64,000 nt of DNA. Source: Pachypanchax playfairii (Eukaryota; Chordata; Actinopteri; Cyprinodontiformes; Aplocheilidae). The stretch lies in NCBI GenBank assembly GCA_006937955.1, contig SSNP01000201.1, positions 543,802 to 607,801 on the forward strand, in the 5' to 3' direction. This document shows, in pieces, positions 34,490 through 48,650 of this stretch; positions within the stretch are counted from its first letter, which is position 1; each line of letters begins with the position of its first letter. The notes under the pieces are model-generated. The model was not told the DNA's origin. It searched no databases and was given only the letters and a program-made list of their open reading frames with translations. A program made the position numbers and the translations under genes.

Positions 34490-35075
34490 CGTCTGTTATC
34501 TTCCGACTGTAGAGAACTATCAGGTCCTCAGTGAGGATCAGTGTGGTGATCTGTCCATCCAGGACCTGAACTCCTCCATGATCCAGGACCTGGACTCCTC
34601 CATGATCCAGGACCTGGACTCCTCCATGATCCAGGACCTGGACTCCTCTATGATCCAGGACCTGGACTCCTCCAGAGTCAGGAAAAGTGCCTGCAGCATC
34701 AGCCTTCTAATCCGGGATCTAACCTCTCTGCTCCCTTCCAGATGGAGATACAGATCACTGTACACCAAAACCATAAACCCATTTTTCTTCCAGACCGTCA
34801 CCATGTTGCACAAACATGTTTAACACCATCATGAAGAAAAAACATTCTCCCACAAGAAAAGAACATTTTGTCTGTATGTGCAGACTTGAATCAACAATCA
34901 GACGATGCTGCTAACTGGAACTCTTGCGTCTGTGTTTTATGTCTTTTCATGTCACTGTTTTTTTGGATTTAGTAATTTTATTGGACTTATTGATCCCTCA
35001 AGTAGGGAGGAAACCCTCCCTCCCCATTAGACCATGGCCGCCCCTTGTGTGTAACATACTTCGTCAAATAAACCT
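34490..35075 (+). mobile_element. L2/CR1-type LINE 3' end
   Basis: The frame reads SACSISLLIRDLTSLLPSRW then RYRSLYTKTINPFFFQ. This is the common 3' coding tail of fish LINEs, followed by a 3' UTR with GACTTATTGATCCCTCAAGT. It carries the 24-bp tandem repeat at 34553-34672. Confidence 0.7.
34553..34672 (+). repeat. 24-bp tandem repeat coding an octapeptide
   Basis: About five copies of a 24-bp unit (ATGATCCAGGACCTGGACTC plus CTCC). Because the length is a multiple of three, the plus strand repeats MIQDLDSS and the minus strand repeats EESRSWIM. It lies in frame with the LINE tail. Confidence 0.95.
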
Positions 35076-35085
35076 GATTTTGATG

Positions 35086-35640
35086 TCCATTTCATACAAA
35101 TTTCATGACTTTGTGGTTATTTCTTAAGTATTAATCTGTAATATGAAACATTTTATATCTAAAAAACATCAGGAAACACTTATTAACAGACCTTTCAATC
35201 TGTCTGTGTTAAAATTCGGGTGGTTCTGGCCTCTCATTCATTTTCATTATTTGAATTTGCTGGACTCTGATTGGCTAACAAACTAGCCTATAAGAGCAAG
35301 GTATACTGTTTCCTGCCCCGCTGCACATGCATCAGATGTTGTGATCCTGTTTGCTACGTCTTATGCTAACAGCTTTTAGCCAGCAGCATGCTAGGCGTGG
35401 TTTCAACTGCGGGAGCGGATGAATACTAACGAACAAAGGAGTTGTGATGAAACAGATACAGGCCGTTCGAACTCGAGAGAACTCGTGTTTTATCGCCACC
35501 TGCATAGTTTGAGAGATAAAAACTGAAAGAGACGTTGTTGACCTGTTTTCACACCCACTATGAAGGTAAGAACACCTGTGGAGCTAAAATATTCAACAGA
35601 AACCTCAGAAAAACTGTTTTTAATGGAAGGACCTCTTTAA
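35086..35640 (+). mobile_element. MITE family A, near-complete copy
   Basis: About 555 bp aligned with the reverse complement of 43368-43959. The right end reads GACCTCTTTAA. The leftmost AAAGAGGCC is lost or replaced here. Confidence 0.85.
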
Positions 35641-35973
35641 ACTGCGTTTTAAAAAGGTTATATTGGGACAAATTTTTGCAAGATTAATAACCTCTACAGA
35701 AAAGCACCTGCAGTGGTTCTAGTAACTTCAAGTCATTTGTGGTTTGTAGCCTGCAAATCTGGACTGTCGAGCCTCTGTACTGCTACGTAAAAAAAACAGT
35801 CAGGACATCATAACTAGTTAAGATGGAAAGAATTTCATTGGAGTGTCTGGGCTATGTCTTGTGAGAAATTGTTAGTGTAAGAATAGAGATAAAAAAGCCA
35901 CAGTTTCCATTTAAACAGTTTTTTTATGCAGTCTGCAGAATGAAAGAAAGTGAAGATCCACAAACTTGTGGTC
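35641..35973. other. Intergenic, nothing recognised
   Basis: No gene or repeat seen. Confidence 0.5.
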
Positions 35974-36080
35974 ATAAAATAAAATAAAATAAAATAAAAT
36001 AAAATAAAATAAAATAAAATAAAATAAAATAAAATAAAATAAAATAAAATAAAATAAAATAAAATAAAATAAAATAAAAT
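35974..36080. repeat. (TAAAA)n microsatellite
   Basis: About 21 perfect pentamer units; they create the long FYFIL ORFs on the minus strand. Confidence 0.98.
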
Positions 36081-36769
36081 ACTCCAGTCAGAACCTTTAT
36101 GCATGAAGACGCCAACATCAGGAAGCTGAGAAGAGGCAAAGCCTTAAGAGGCAACATTAGGGAGCCGAAGAAATCGTTAATAGTCAAGGGATCTGAATTG
36201 GAGTGAAGGGATGTGGAGAGGTAAAAGGACAAAATATTCCCAGTGCACCCAGAGTAAGGCTGGAACAACAGAGCTGCATCACCAGAAAGCATCTTGGTCC
36301 CCACCGGGGAGAACGCATCTGTGTACCAGCTCTTGATTGACGTTCCATTTGTCCCGTGAAAGGTGCTCATATACCGAACACGGACTAACTGTCTGCTCTT
36401 CATCTGTGCTCAGAGCTCGGAAATGAAGTTATCTCCTTGCACTGGTTTCCTACAGCTTCACACAAAACATATGTCACTCAAAGAAAATGGCAATTTGTTT
36501 AGCCGCTGACGATGAACATGACTGAGTTTAATCTTGATGTTGTTTATGGGTAAATAACTTGCAAGGAGTGAACAGTTCAAAGGTTTAGGAGAAAATCTAC
36601 CGATTTTTGTAATACAAAAGAAGGAATATAAAGCATGTTTTACACTCAATCTTATTTCCTTCCCTTTGAATATTCAGTGGACTACTTATATATTAAAATG
36701 GTCTGTTTATAAATTTATGTCATTCCTCTAGTATATATTTCTTAAGGCTCTGCGTTCGTTAGACCGTGA
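36081..36769. other. Intergenic with an unexplained open stretch
   Basis: The minus strand is open over about 36095-36403 with a moderately protein-like translation (SWYTDAFSPVGTKMLSGDAA). I recognise no family and see no conserved splice signals. Confidence 0.35.
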
Positions 36770-36910
36770 TCATTTCTTTCTGATCTCGCTCCCCTTGCAT
36801 CAATCATTTATTTAAGATGCTCCGCAGAAGGATAAAAAAAGAAAGGAAACACATCCTTTATTTCCTCCTTCCTGCATCCAGCGCCAGCTATTATGCATAC
36901 GATGGGGAAT
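36770..36910. promoter_or_regulatory. Candidate conserved non-coding element
   Basis: Contains CTTGCATCAATCATTTATTT and GCCAGCTATTATGCATACGA. Judged from texture only. Confidence 0.3.
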
Positions 36911-37288
36911 GGGGGGGGGGTTAATGATAGAAGCGTGTTAATGTGAGCAGAGAAGGAGGAGATCTGCTCAAAGTGTTGCAGAGAAAGGGGCCAAACAACT
37001 CCAATCACAAGTTCCTTCAATCACATTGCATCTGCATGTGAACATTTTCCACCCCAAGTCTGAAATCTATACAAATTTAATCTGTTTAACGTGTAGATGC
37101 TTTTTAAAGCTTTTGATTTGTTTTAGCTAGTTCAAATTGAAAATATGTGTTAAGGGTAACGCAGGAGTGTGAACGCTGATGATTTTACTGGTTTCTTATT
37201 TGTGGGTTTTCTCATTTTTCAAAAGTACGTGTTTAGCGCATCTTGTGAGAAAAGGAACTGAACTGTGCCTTTTTACATAACAATCTTA

Positions 37289-37311
37289 AAAAAAAAAAAA
37301 AAAAAAAAAAA
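37289..37311. repeat. Poly-A run
   Basis: About 23 consecutive A, possibly a retroposon tail. Confidence 0.9.
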
Positions 37312-37518
37312 CTTAAACTAGTTTTGATGGGACTCCCAGTACTGCTTCATTATTAACACCTTATATTGTGTAAAATTACAGATATCCTTATGATGTAGAA
37401 GAACCACTTGGCTGCTGGTGGTTACATTTCAACGATATCATGTGACCAGCATGTAAAAAGGATATTTTTGGACATTTTGAATAGTCTTTCTGTAAACAAG
37501 ATTTTAAATTATTGTCAT

Positions 37519-38228
37519 TAGCTACGTTTACATGCGTCAAATTTCCCCAATCTGATTAAAATCTTGGTCGATCGGAATTCCCAAATCCCTGTTCACATGG
37601 ACACTAACTGAAATGATCTGATCATGCCATGAGTACACATGCACCAAGCACTCAATCAGGTTAAATGAGTTGAGCATGCGCACAGCGAGTTGTCTTTCCG
37701 GGGGAAGAAAAAAAAGTAAACAAACTCCGTGCTTTCTGCACGTCTTTCCCGCCCCATCGTGTGCTCGATCTGACTCACGTTATTCCCAATATGGACCTTC
37801 TGCAGGTGATTACCTTTATGTTTGGATTTTTACTGGTCGTATTAACCAAGCTAGAGGCTGAATACATATTGCTACTGCTCCTCCACCACAGGAGAGGAGA
37901 ACAGGATGACAGGATGACTGCACCAGCAGACCACTTCTGTTTACTTCCTGCTATGTTTTCTACTTGGGTCTGCGAAAGCGGAAAGACGTCACGCTGAAGT
38001 TGTACGCATGCGCAGTGGGCTTTTTTCACCCTTTCTTTCCGAATGGGTGTATACATGCACGTCTATCCGAATGAAGATCGGACAAAACCACCCCTCTCGA
38101 TCGGAAGTAAATTTCTTTCGGATCAGGCTGCATCGGATCAAAACATTCTGATTGACATGTTTACATGACGTCTTTTTTATCCGATTGGGCGTTTATTCCG
38201 ATTAAATGTGCCCATGTAAACGAAGCTA
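37519..38228. mobile_element. DNA transposon with 16-bp terminal repeats (Harbinger-like?)
   Basis: The ends TAGCTACGTTTACATG and CATGTAAACGAAGCTA are inverted with one mismatch, about 710 bp apart. Sub-terminal AATCTGATTAAAATC / TTTATCCGATTGGG segments recur in both halves. A small plus-strand frame starting MDLLQVITFMFGFLL (about 37791-37997) sits inside and may be a leftover exon. The superfamily is a guess. Confidence 0.7.
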
Positions 38229-38273
38229 TTGACAGCTTGTTGAACAGTATAAGCGTGAATTTATAGAGTTTAA

Positions 38274-38720
38274 AGGTAAAATATGTAAGAATTATACCTT
38301 GTGGTCAAATCACAGTACTGCATGTCATGTAGAAAAAACAAAACTGTCCGCTCTCACTGCTCACTGCTCACTGCTCATCCTTCCTGATTTTTCTACCGGG
38401 TTGCCAGTTATGGACCAGCGAATGAACAGCAACAGAACGATAATTAGTGAAGATGAGTGATACACAGTAAGTTTGTGAGTAGAAAAATGCATTTTCACTT
38501 TATTATCGAGTTGCTGGTCTTTGAGATATTTTTTTCCAATTTACTGCTAACTTTGCTAGCTCAACGTTAGCCTCTAGCCCGCTTGATCAGACTTGGCAAC
38601 CTTGCAGGCGGACATGTGATTCTCTATGGAACAAGGAAGTCTGGATGTGGAATAGTTATTGTAAACAGTGATTCCGTCCCAAAGCAGGGTTTTTAAAATG
38701 ACAGAAACTAGAAACTACCC
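38274..38720. mobile_element. MITE family B, second copy, right end lost
   Basis: It begins AGGTAAAATATGTAAGAATT. The body matches 26101-26594 in inverted order (CAAGGAAGTCTGGATGTGG, ATGTGATTCTCTATGGAAC). The right end is replaced by the AATC repeat. Confidence 0.8.
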
Positions 38721-38738
38721 ATAGTTATTTATATGGGT

Positions 38739-40255
<1,517 letters not shown>

Positions 40256-40404
40256 ATTATACTATTAGCGCTATAAATGTGTCCCACAGCGACAAAATAT
40301 TAACACTTACTGCAGTAAATGTAAATGTAAACTGTAAATCCAGGAGTTCTCACTATTTGTTGCATTCAGGCTTCATGTCAGATCATCAGTCCTGTTGATC
40401 AGAA

Positions 40405-40651
<247 letters not shown>

Positions 40652-42479
40652 ACCCCAGTGCATCAGCAGTTATCCCTTCAGCTTGTTGGTTCTGTGGTTA
40701 AACCTGCCAAGTGGTTTGGTCAGCTGTTTAGGGAGCATCAAGAATTTAAAGTCCTCATCTGATAAATTACTATAACAGAAAACATAATTTTTCATGTTAA
40801 ACTCAAACAATTCTGCAACGTTTTGCATTGAAGTGGGACTTTATCAGCTCACTGTGTTTCTCCTTCACCCAAATGAAAAATGAGGGAACATGAAGTCCCT
40901 TCTTTACTTCCTGTCTGCCATGTCTGCAAAAATAGATTCTGAGAAAATAATAAAAAAAAAGAGGTCAGCATGTGATAAATGGATCATGAGGAAAGAAAAT
41001 AGCCCTTTTCCACCACAGGACACGGCCTGAAACAGCCGATTCATGTTAAGCATGGCAGCACCAACCAGGAACAAGTGCAAAGCAGGCTTGATGTCATCTA
41101 CAAACAAGGCTGCCAACACCAAGCAACCTGTCTGACCACCAAGCAGCAGCCATGCCATGTACGCTGCTTCTCTACTCCTGTCTAATAAGAGCCTCATGGA
41201 AGATCAGAGTCACTGAACTCAGAGTGGGAGACTATAAATGCCCTGGCCTTCCTCATCAATGATGTAAGACACTGGAACAGAGACAAGCTAATCCTCTTAG
41301 CCACTGTGTGTGCTGGTGTGTGTGTGTGTGTGAAAAGAAGCAGATGCAAGAAGACATGGAAGGAGAAAGAGAGACAGGTTTAGGCTACAGGCAGCTCTTA
41401 GGAGTGTGTACAGTTTTAAGTTGAGCCCTGGGAGGCCAGCCGTATTCCTCCCCATCACTTCCACTTCATTACTCCGCGAGCGGACATACATTATTCAGCT
41501 CTGCGAGCTTCAGCCCACTGGGACCGATAGGGCCTTTAACAAACACTTTAACCCACCTCAGTTCACACATTGATCCACTCTGTTCATTGGTCAAATATCT
41601 GTTTTAGTTTTGGTTGATTTCTGCTCATGAATAACATTTTTATGTGTTCAAATGATATTTTTGACCTGTCCTAACTCTTGCGTTTTCATTTTTTATGCCC
41701 TCCCCGACCACAGTGCGATATGTGAAAAACAAATCCCACTACACATCTTCTGAAGTTTAATTTTTAAAACTTATGAAACTAACATTAAAAAAAAAAAAAG
41801 AGTCTGACGATAATTAAAGACTTAAAACATTCTAATAAATGCCAAACGTTGTGAAAAAATTTAGGATTTTTCATTGAGATGAACTAAAACTTTAAAGTGA
41901 GGAGTCAGACAGCGTGGGATAAAATATTCAAATCATTTACATGTAAGTAATAAAACACCAGATAATTGCTTGGATTGAGGAATTCCATCAAAAAGATGGA
42001 ATCACTGCTTGTTTTCCTTCAGCGTCACCACTTGCTAGAGCTCAGGCGCCATCCTCTGGTGTGAGTGAGTTACTACAGCTAACTGCTGCTGATGTGTGTC
42101 TGTGTGTGGTTGAGTTACCCTGAGGGTGCAGTGGGCTCATCTTGCGCTGGTTATTGACCGGGGTGAAAAGATCACCCACAATGTGGTGACTGACCAAAGA
42201 CAACACAGTAGGCCGGCTTGTGTGCATGCACAGTTACACTTAGGTGCAGTCGCAGATTTCATGTTCCAATTTTGGCTGGACCTCCCAGAATTTAAGGCCA
42301 CCAACAATGTTTAACTCAAGTAAGTTAAGACTTATTTATAAGAATGATATTTCTTTGTATTTTTGGTTGCTAGTTTGCTAGCTCTTCTGCAGCATGTGGA
42401 TTTAGTCATGCTTCATAGATCGGATCAAACAGAAAAGGGAGCAAGAAGCTAGAAGATGCTAATTATTGTATCAGTCTTC
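40652..42479. other. Intergenic, nothing recognised
   Basis: A short GT run is at 41313-41331. ORFs at 40904 and 42042-42314 lack recognisable features. Confidence 0.5.
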
Positions 42480-43160
42480 ATTCCAGTGATCATTGCTTTG
42501 TCATTTTTAAGTGAATGCTGCTGGGTGTCTAATCTCATCACTCCACACACAGAAAGCCCGGCAGCTCTGGGGAGTTTCTCTGAACGAAGTGACTGATGAT
42601 TGCATGTCATCAAATGCTGTTTCGCAAAGTTCTAATTGACGGCAAATGCTGAGGAACTCACATTGTGTAGCTGACAGAGAAGTTGCACATGATAGCAGTC
42701 GGTTAAGTGCTTCTTTCTGGTGTGCTGACGCTCCCTGGAGAGAAGCTGGGCAATAATTTCCTCAGATAGCCCCGATGGGAACAAGGCTGCTGGTTTTCTG
42801 TGTCCACTCCAATCACGTCGCTAATGGAGAGGCGGGTTAGCATCTGTGACAGTGGGAAACCAGATCCCCCCCCACCCTCTCGGTGTGTGTGTCTCTTCCA
42901 GATAAACAGTTGGCAGGTTTCCCCTTTCCCCGTGCATGGGCATGAACACACACAGAGATGCACACATCTGAGCAGGAAACACAAGCTGGATGGGGTTAAT
43001 ACACTCCATTAAGCTCTATTACCCTAAATGACTCGGGTAAATGAATGAGGACTCACATTACTCTGCATCTGTTTGTGTGTGTATTAGAATCATAGTGTGT
43101 GCACGCACATGCACACATTTCATGTGTAATTACACTGTGAAGATATGTGACCCGTGAGTC
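42480..43160. promoter_or_regulatory. Candidate enhancer block between irx4 and irx1
   Basis: A long repeat-free stretch with TTCTAATTGACGGCAAATGC, CAATCACGTCGCTAATGG, ACTCGGGTAAATGAATGAGG and TGTGTAATTACACTGTG. The texture is like known Irx-cluster regulatory DNA. It has a short GTGTGT run. No alignment available. Confidence 0.4.
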
Positions 43161-43367
43161 ATATCTCATTATCCACAAAGTGAAAGACAGCAGACGGGAG
43201 GGGATTGAACTTTGTGTTACTGCCGTACACTGTTACAGTCCTCGTCTTCTAAAATAATTTTAACTTCTTTTTAATACAAACGGATTCATGCAAAAACATA
43301 AAGAAATCTGTCAGAAGTGTCATTATTAACTATGATGGCAGTAACAGACGTCATAATAAAGAGTATT

Positions 43368-43959
43368 TTAAAGAGGCCTTTCCATTAAAAATGTTTTTTC
43401 TGAGGTTTCTGTTGAATATTTTAGCTCCACAGGTGTTCTTACCTTCATAGTGGGTGAAAACAGGTCAACAACTTCTCTTTCAGTTTTTATCTCTCAAACT
43501 ACGCCGGTAGCGAAAACACCTGATTTCTCCCGAGTCCGTACGGCCTGTATCTGTTTCGTCACAACTCCTTTGTTCATTAGTATTCGGCAGCTCCCGCAGT
43601 TGAAACCACGCCTAGCATGCTGCTGGCTAAAAGCTGTAGCATAAGATGTAGCAAAAAGGAAGACACGACGTCTGATGTTACCATGCACAGCGGGGCAGGA
43701 AACAGTATACTTTGCTCTCATAGGCTAGTTTGTTAGCCAATCAGAGTCCAGCAAATTAGCATAATGAATATGAACGAGCTGCTGACGAAGCAGCCTGACG
43801 GAAGGAGCCGGAACCACCCGAATTTTAACGCAGACAGATTGAAAGGTCTGTTAATCAGTGTTTCTTGACATTTTTTAGATATAAAATGTTTCATATTAGT
43901 GGTTAATACTTAAGAAATAACCACAAAGTCCTGAAATGTGTATGAAATGGCCTCTTTAA
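43368..43959 (-). mobile_element. MITE family A, full-length copy
   Basis: 592 bp between TTAAAGAGGCCTTTCC (left) and GAAATGGCCTCTTTAA (right), an inverted terminal repeat including a TTAA on each side. Shared with 25012-25258 and 35086-35640. No coding capacity. Confidence 0.9.
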
Positions 43960-44874
43960 GTTCTTCCTAAATATTAAAGTGTATTTGACCCAATTGACCA
44001 AAAAAATTAAACTGAAGCTTAAAAAACGTTGTTTTTATAATTTAAGAATCCTTAATCACATATTTTAACAAAGAATTGTGAGTTTTCGCAATTAAGTGAG
44101 TGTCAGATTTACCACCTGTTGGCTGCATGTGCCGTTTCAACATTTATCCACAAGTAGCGTGATGTCATCAGTTGAATCACATGAACATCCTTTGTAGCTA
44201 AGTAGCAACAACCCACATTGAAAATTGTTGGTCCTGATAACACTGTATGTTGCCGCCGGACTATGTGGACTACAGAGATGAATAATTTGAGGATGAGATG
44301 CATTTTGATCGACAGCAGGTGTAGAACCGTGACGAGAGGCCGCTGTTAGCCGACAGCCACCACAGACAGAGAGAACCATGAACATGGAGCAAAGCTGATA
44401 GTAGGAGATTTAACTGAGAAGGACAGTGCGTAAACTCAGAGAACCCAAACAGAGAGAGGCGATCAGATGAGCCAGAGTTTTTAATAAAAGTATGTGTTCT
44501 TTATGAATGTTTCACAGGAGGATCATCCAGCTTCGAAACATTATACGAGACATAATTCAGTAAATATTATTCAACCAGCAACCCCAAGTGTTAAAACACA
44601 AACTTGTTTTCTTAAATTTCTTCATTCAGTGGTGTCACAACATGGCGGTATTACGCTGTATTTATATTAATACTATTGGAAACATATGTTCTTTATAAAA
44701 AACAAAATAATTTTTCTGTTTTTTCTTCTGTTTTTCATGACACATATGCTTTAAAACCTGGTAACGACAAATCAATTTAAAAAATGTTTTAAAATCAGGT
44801 AAACACAAACCTGGGGAAGTAAATTAGACGACATATAGGGTGGCCCTGCTCAGCCTTAGAGAGAGATAAGATGA
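43960..44874. other. Intergenic, nothing recognised
   Basis: AT-rich, no gene or named repeat. Confidence 0.5.
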
Positions 44875-45010
44875 GGCGGTCTAGCTTATGGGAAAGCATC
44901 GAATACAGCAGCTCCTCCTCCACGTTGAAAGGAGCCTGCTGAGGTGGTTCAGGCATGTGATCAGGATGCTTCCTGGGCGCCGCCCTCTGAAGGTTTTCTG
45001 GGCATGATCC
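44875..45010 (+). mobile_element. LINE fragment, sense orientation
   Basis: GAGGTGGTTCAGGCATGTG, AGGATGCTTCCTGGGCGCC and GGTTTTCTGGGCATG follow one another as in the 3' coding end of the LINE found antisense at 16796-17345. Confidence 0.65.
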
Positions 45011-46188
45011 ATTGTGGATTTAATCTTTTTTGGGGGGGCGGGGGGCAGGTAAACCCTGATATCGATGAAGGGATTATATCCTTTATAATATGGAAACACC
45101 TTAGAATCCACCAGAAGGAGTTGGAGAGTTTTGCTTGAGAGAGTATTCAGGGTTTTTCTCCTGGACCTTTTGCCCTCTGATCTAACCTTGGATAAATGAA
45201 AGGAAATGTATAGATGGATAATACATTGTGTCATTTATTTGGCAAAAACAAAGCCAAGAAGCAGTGAAGCATAGCCTAACTTCAACAGTAATGAAGGAAT
45301 TAAAGTAGCAGCTGATCATCATCAAGTCTGAGCATCTAAAAAAAAAGGGCAGTTTGCTGGTCTGGAGCATACTGCTGTGTGTTAACACAATGAGGAGGAC
45401 ATACATCAGCAGTGTATCAGTCTGGAGTTCAGTCAAGACAGCTAAATAACTTTTCTGCAGCCGTGTCTCAGTCATTGATGGAACCGGTGTTCTATAGAAA
45501 TATGTTACCTGTTGAGATGTGCTACACACACGTGCTGTTCCACAGTCTTGACTTCAATAAACATATTGTTTATTTTTGTTTCTATATTTTTCCATAAATA
45601 CATTTTATCTATCAAATAAATTCTCCCAGGACAGAAACACTAAATATGTTATTTTTACTTTCTTTGCATTGTCAGAGCGACAGGCAAATGTTTGGACACA
45701 CCCAGAGAAGGACCCAACAATGGCCGGTAAGGACCCAGAGAGCTTTTATATAGAAAATATCAGGGAAGGATCATAAAAACATGGTTGAATAATTAACAGG
45801 ACACACTCACCATAAACAAGAATACTGTATAAACTTCTAATGACATCTCGTTATGAAAGAAGTTGTTAATTAGTACTATGGCAGCATTTTTCATCAGGGC
45901 AACATAAATCACCAAAACACCACTTCCAGCTGCGTCCCGAATTACTGAAGTTATTTAGTCTATGTTAAGCCATCAGAGGCCTCCAGAATGATGACTAATA
46001 TGAAGCTGAACAGGTTATTCGGTGAGTATCCACTTAGACAAGTTTAAAACAGTAGCTTAAAGTTTTAAAAGTTATTTTGTACTGCTTTTAAATCAACGTC
46101 CCAACAAGTTCAAACCAAACACCATGCAACGTTATATGATAATGCAATAAAACAAAAGAGCTTCATCTCACCTCAGTTTGCAAGTTGA
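45011..46188. other. Intergenic, nothing recognised
   Basis: No gene; a G-run at 45032-45052. Confidence 0.5.
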
Positions 46189-46460
46189 ATGTTAAAGTTT
46201 ATTTCTGTGCAGGTAAAGGAAACCAAAATAAATATGGTTGTCATAAGAAACCCTCTTTTCTCCAAAAACATGGCAACAAGGCAAAGATTTACAAAACTGT
46301 ATCCCAAAAAACACAACTTCAGATTTAAATGTTTGACCACAATGCATCCTGCTTCCTTTCATGAAAACTGTCCAAACTGGGGCGTTGATTTGACCTTGTT
46401 TTGCAGTCATGGGACCTGGACCTGGCGTTCTAGAGTCTAATGTAAGATCCACTGTTGTAA
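46189..46460 (+). pseudogene. Faint Tc1-like transposase trace
   Basis: CCAAACTGGGGCGTTGATTT and GTTTTGCAGTCATGGGACCT (then GGACCTGG) parallel the HGGG...GCFA...GPG segment of Tc1 genes. The region is heavily mutated. Confidence 0.35.
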
Positions 46461-48109
46461 AAGCTGAAGTTTGGCTCAAACTGAATAATGTAATGTAACA
46501 ACAATCCCAAACACAGCAGCATACCTGCATAGAAAATAGAAGTGAGAAGTATTGTACTGGCCCGTCCAGTGCACATTCTGGCCAAGACTTTGGAGCACAA
46601 ACGTCTACCGATTTAGAAAATGAAACTGTTGAGAGGATCCAGATAAATATCCTGCATATTTCATTTGTAATTAGTCCTCAGTTGTTACATTCATTTGTAT
46701 TATTTCTCTCTCTAGGAAATTTTTAGTGCAATCGAATATTTCTTGCAGTTTAAATGTGACGATGATGTTTTCTGGTCATTGTAAAAGAAAATTAAGGCTC
46801 ACATTTGTTCAATTCCCAGCTGGGATCTTTCTGCTTGTGGTTTGTATGTTCTCTTTGCAGCTATGTGGGTTTATCAGGTGCTTCAGTTTCCTCCTGACAA
46901 GAAACACGGATGTTGGGTTGAGCAGTGATTCTATAAGGGCCCCTAGTATGTGTTCTCAGTCTTTATGGGGCCATGTGATCTGTCGTGGGTGTACCCTGTC
47001 ACTTTGCCATTGACCAATAGACGTAGGCACCAGCTCCCTGAGACCCTGGAGCTCTTATTTGTATCCCAGATATTTTTAAAACCAGGTCTCGTTATACAGG
47101 AGTAGCAAAAATAGCTTATTCCTCGATTTTATGCAGCTTCTTCTTTCAGCTCTTATACGTCAAAGTTTCTGAAAGGATTCTGAACAAAGACGCAATGAGC
47201 CCTCAGCCCCCTCTGGACTCTCACAGCAGCACACCGAGCTAAGTTGCTACGCTATAACAAACCAGTGGATAAACATTGTTTCAAAATGGCTGAAAGGAAC
47301 CAGCGATGCGAACACCCAAACACAAACCCTCCCTCTGTTGTAATCTCTGTCTTCCCTCAGATTATTGCCATGAATAGGTGCACAAAAGCAAAGACTTATC
47401 ACCCCCCCTTCCTTTTTATAGCATTTGTTGTGTGCATTTTCCCCTGTATATTAAATTTGTCTTGTTTAAAAGCCAGTGACAATGTTTGCTATTCGTCTGT
47501 ACGATTCTCGCAGCTGCAACGTGACAATAAACGCAGGCTAAGCAGCAGCACTCAGTAAACTCTGTATTGTGGAGCTCGTTGAATTACCCATGAGTTTTGA
47601 TACTTTGCTTTGTATAAACGCTTAATTCCACTAATCCCTGCAGAAGAACAGTGAATGGCGTAAATTCCCTATGATATCTAGTCTGGGCTAAACATTTGCT
47701 CACTTACGTATACACTGGGTACAGAAAATTATTCTTTTGACAACATTACAACAGATTTAACCCGATGCCCTTCTTATCCTGCGCTGACATGCGTTAGCTT
47801 CATTGCGTTAGGAAGTATATTTCCATTTCAAATAACAGCTCAGCATCCAACACACAGATGGATCACACGTTCTTTTGTTGATGGTCTTGAGCTTCGGTGG
47901 TAAAGATCGTTACAGGCAGAAAATCATTAAAAACTGAACAACAATTAGCTTGTATGTTCATTATTTTAGAGGCTGTTGAGGTTTTCTTCTTCAAACCTCT
48001 CAAAGCCTGTCACACTGTTCCCTCCTTCTTCCCTTTCTTGCCTTCTTTCTCTTCCTTTTACTGCCTCATCATCCCCCCATTTTTCACTTTTTGCCCAAGT
48101 CTCTTTCTG
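46461..48109. other. Intergenic with one short dispersed repeat
   Basis: At about 46985-47050 there is a GACGTAGGCACCAGCTCCCT repeat like that at 1800-1950. Nothing else recognised. Confidence 0.45.
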
Positions 48110-48650
48110 TCCGGTTGCCCCTCTCAGCTGGGCCATAGAGAACTAAGTTGTCTACATTTACCCCCTGCGTTGGCTGGCCAATGGTGCAGTTGAGAAGAAA
48201 GTCCCTCCTTTAGCGCTTTGCCATTCTCCTCGAGTCAGCTCATGCTCTCTGTTTTTATGACCTTTGACCTCAGGGCCATGGCAACTTTGGCAGGAATGTC
48301 AGGAGTGATTGGCAGGATAAAGAGTGCAGCCCCTCTCTCCTGCACAAACGGATTTGAGACACTTTGAGGGGTGAACAATGGCAGATTTGGGCTTGATTGG
48401 ATCACTGATGATCTGATGACTGACAAAAGAGCACGTCGTCTTTACATAAGCCTGATTATCTCTGCGTGGCGGTGGAGCGGAGAAGAGCTGGAGGGCCAAC
48501 CACTGTAGGAGGAGGTGATGGGGGCGTCGGGCAGGGAGTTCGCCCCCTCGCAGAGCACCTCGAAAGAGGAAAAAGACGCACACGAGGGCTTGGATACAGG
48601 ACTCGGACCTCTCTCATCCATTGGGGGGGTCTTTAACAAATCTATTCAGG
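48110..48650. promoter_or_regulatory. Candidate enhancer block between irx4 and irx1
   Basis: Repeat-free and of even composition, with TTGGCTGGCCAATGGTGCAG, TTTATGACCTTTGACCTCAG (nuclear-receptor-like), TGGGCTTGATTGGATCACTG and TTACATAAGCCTGATTATC. The ORFs over it are short and overlapping, as expected for non-coding DNA. Confidence 0.4.

Noticed and set aside
35835..36104. Minus-strand ORF rich in FYFIL repeats
   Set aside because: Translation of the (TAAAA)n microsatellite.
36095..36403. Protein-like minus-strand ORF
   Set aside because: No family, no start context and no splice partner; could be chance.
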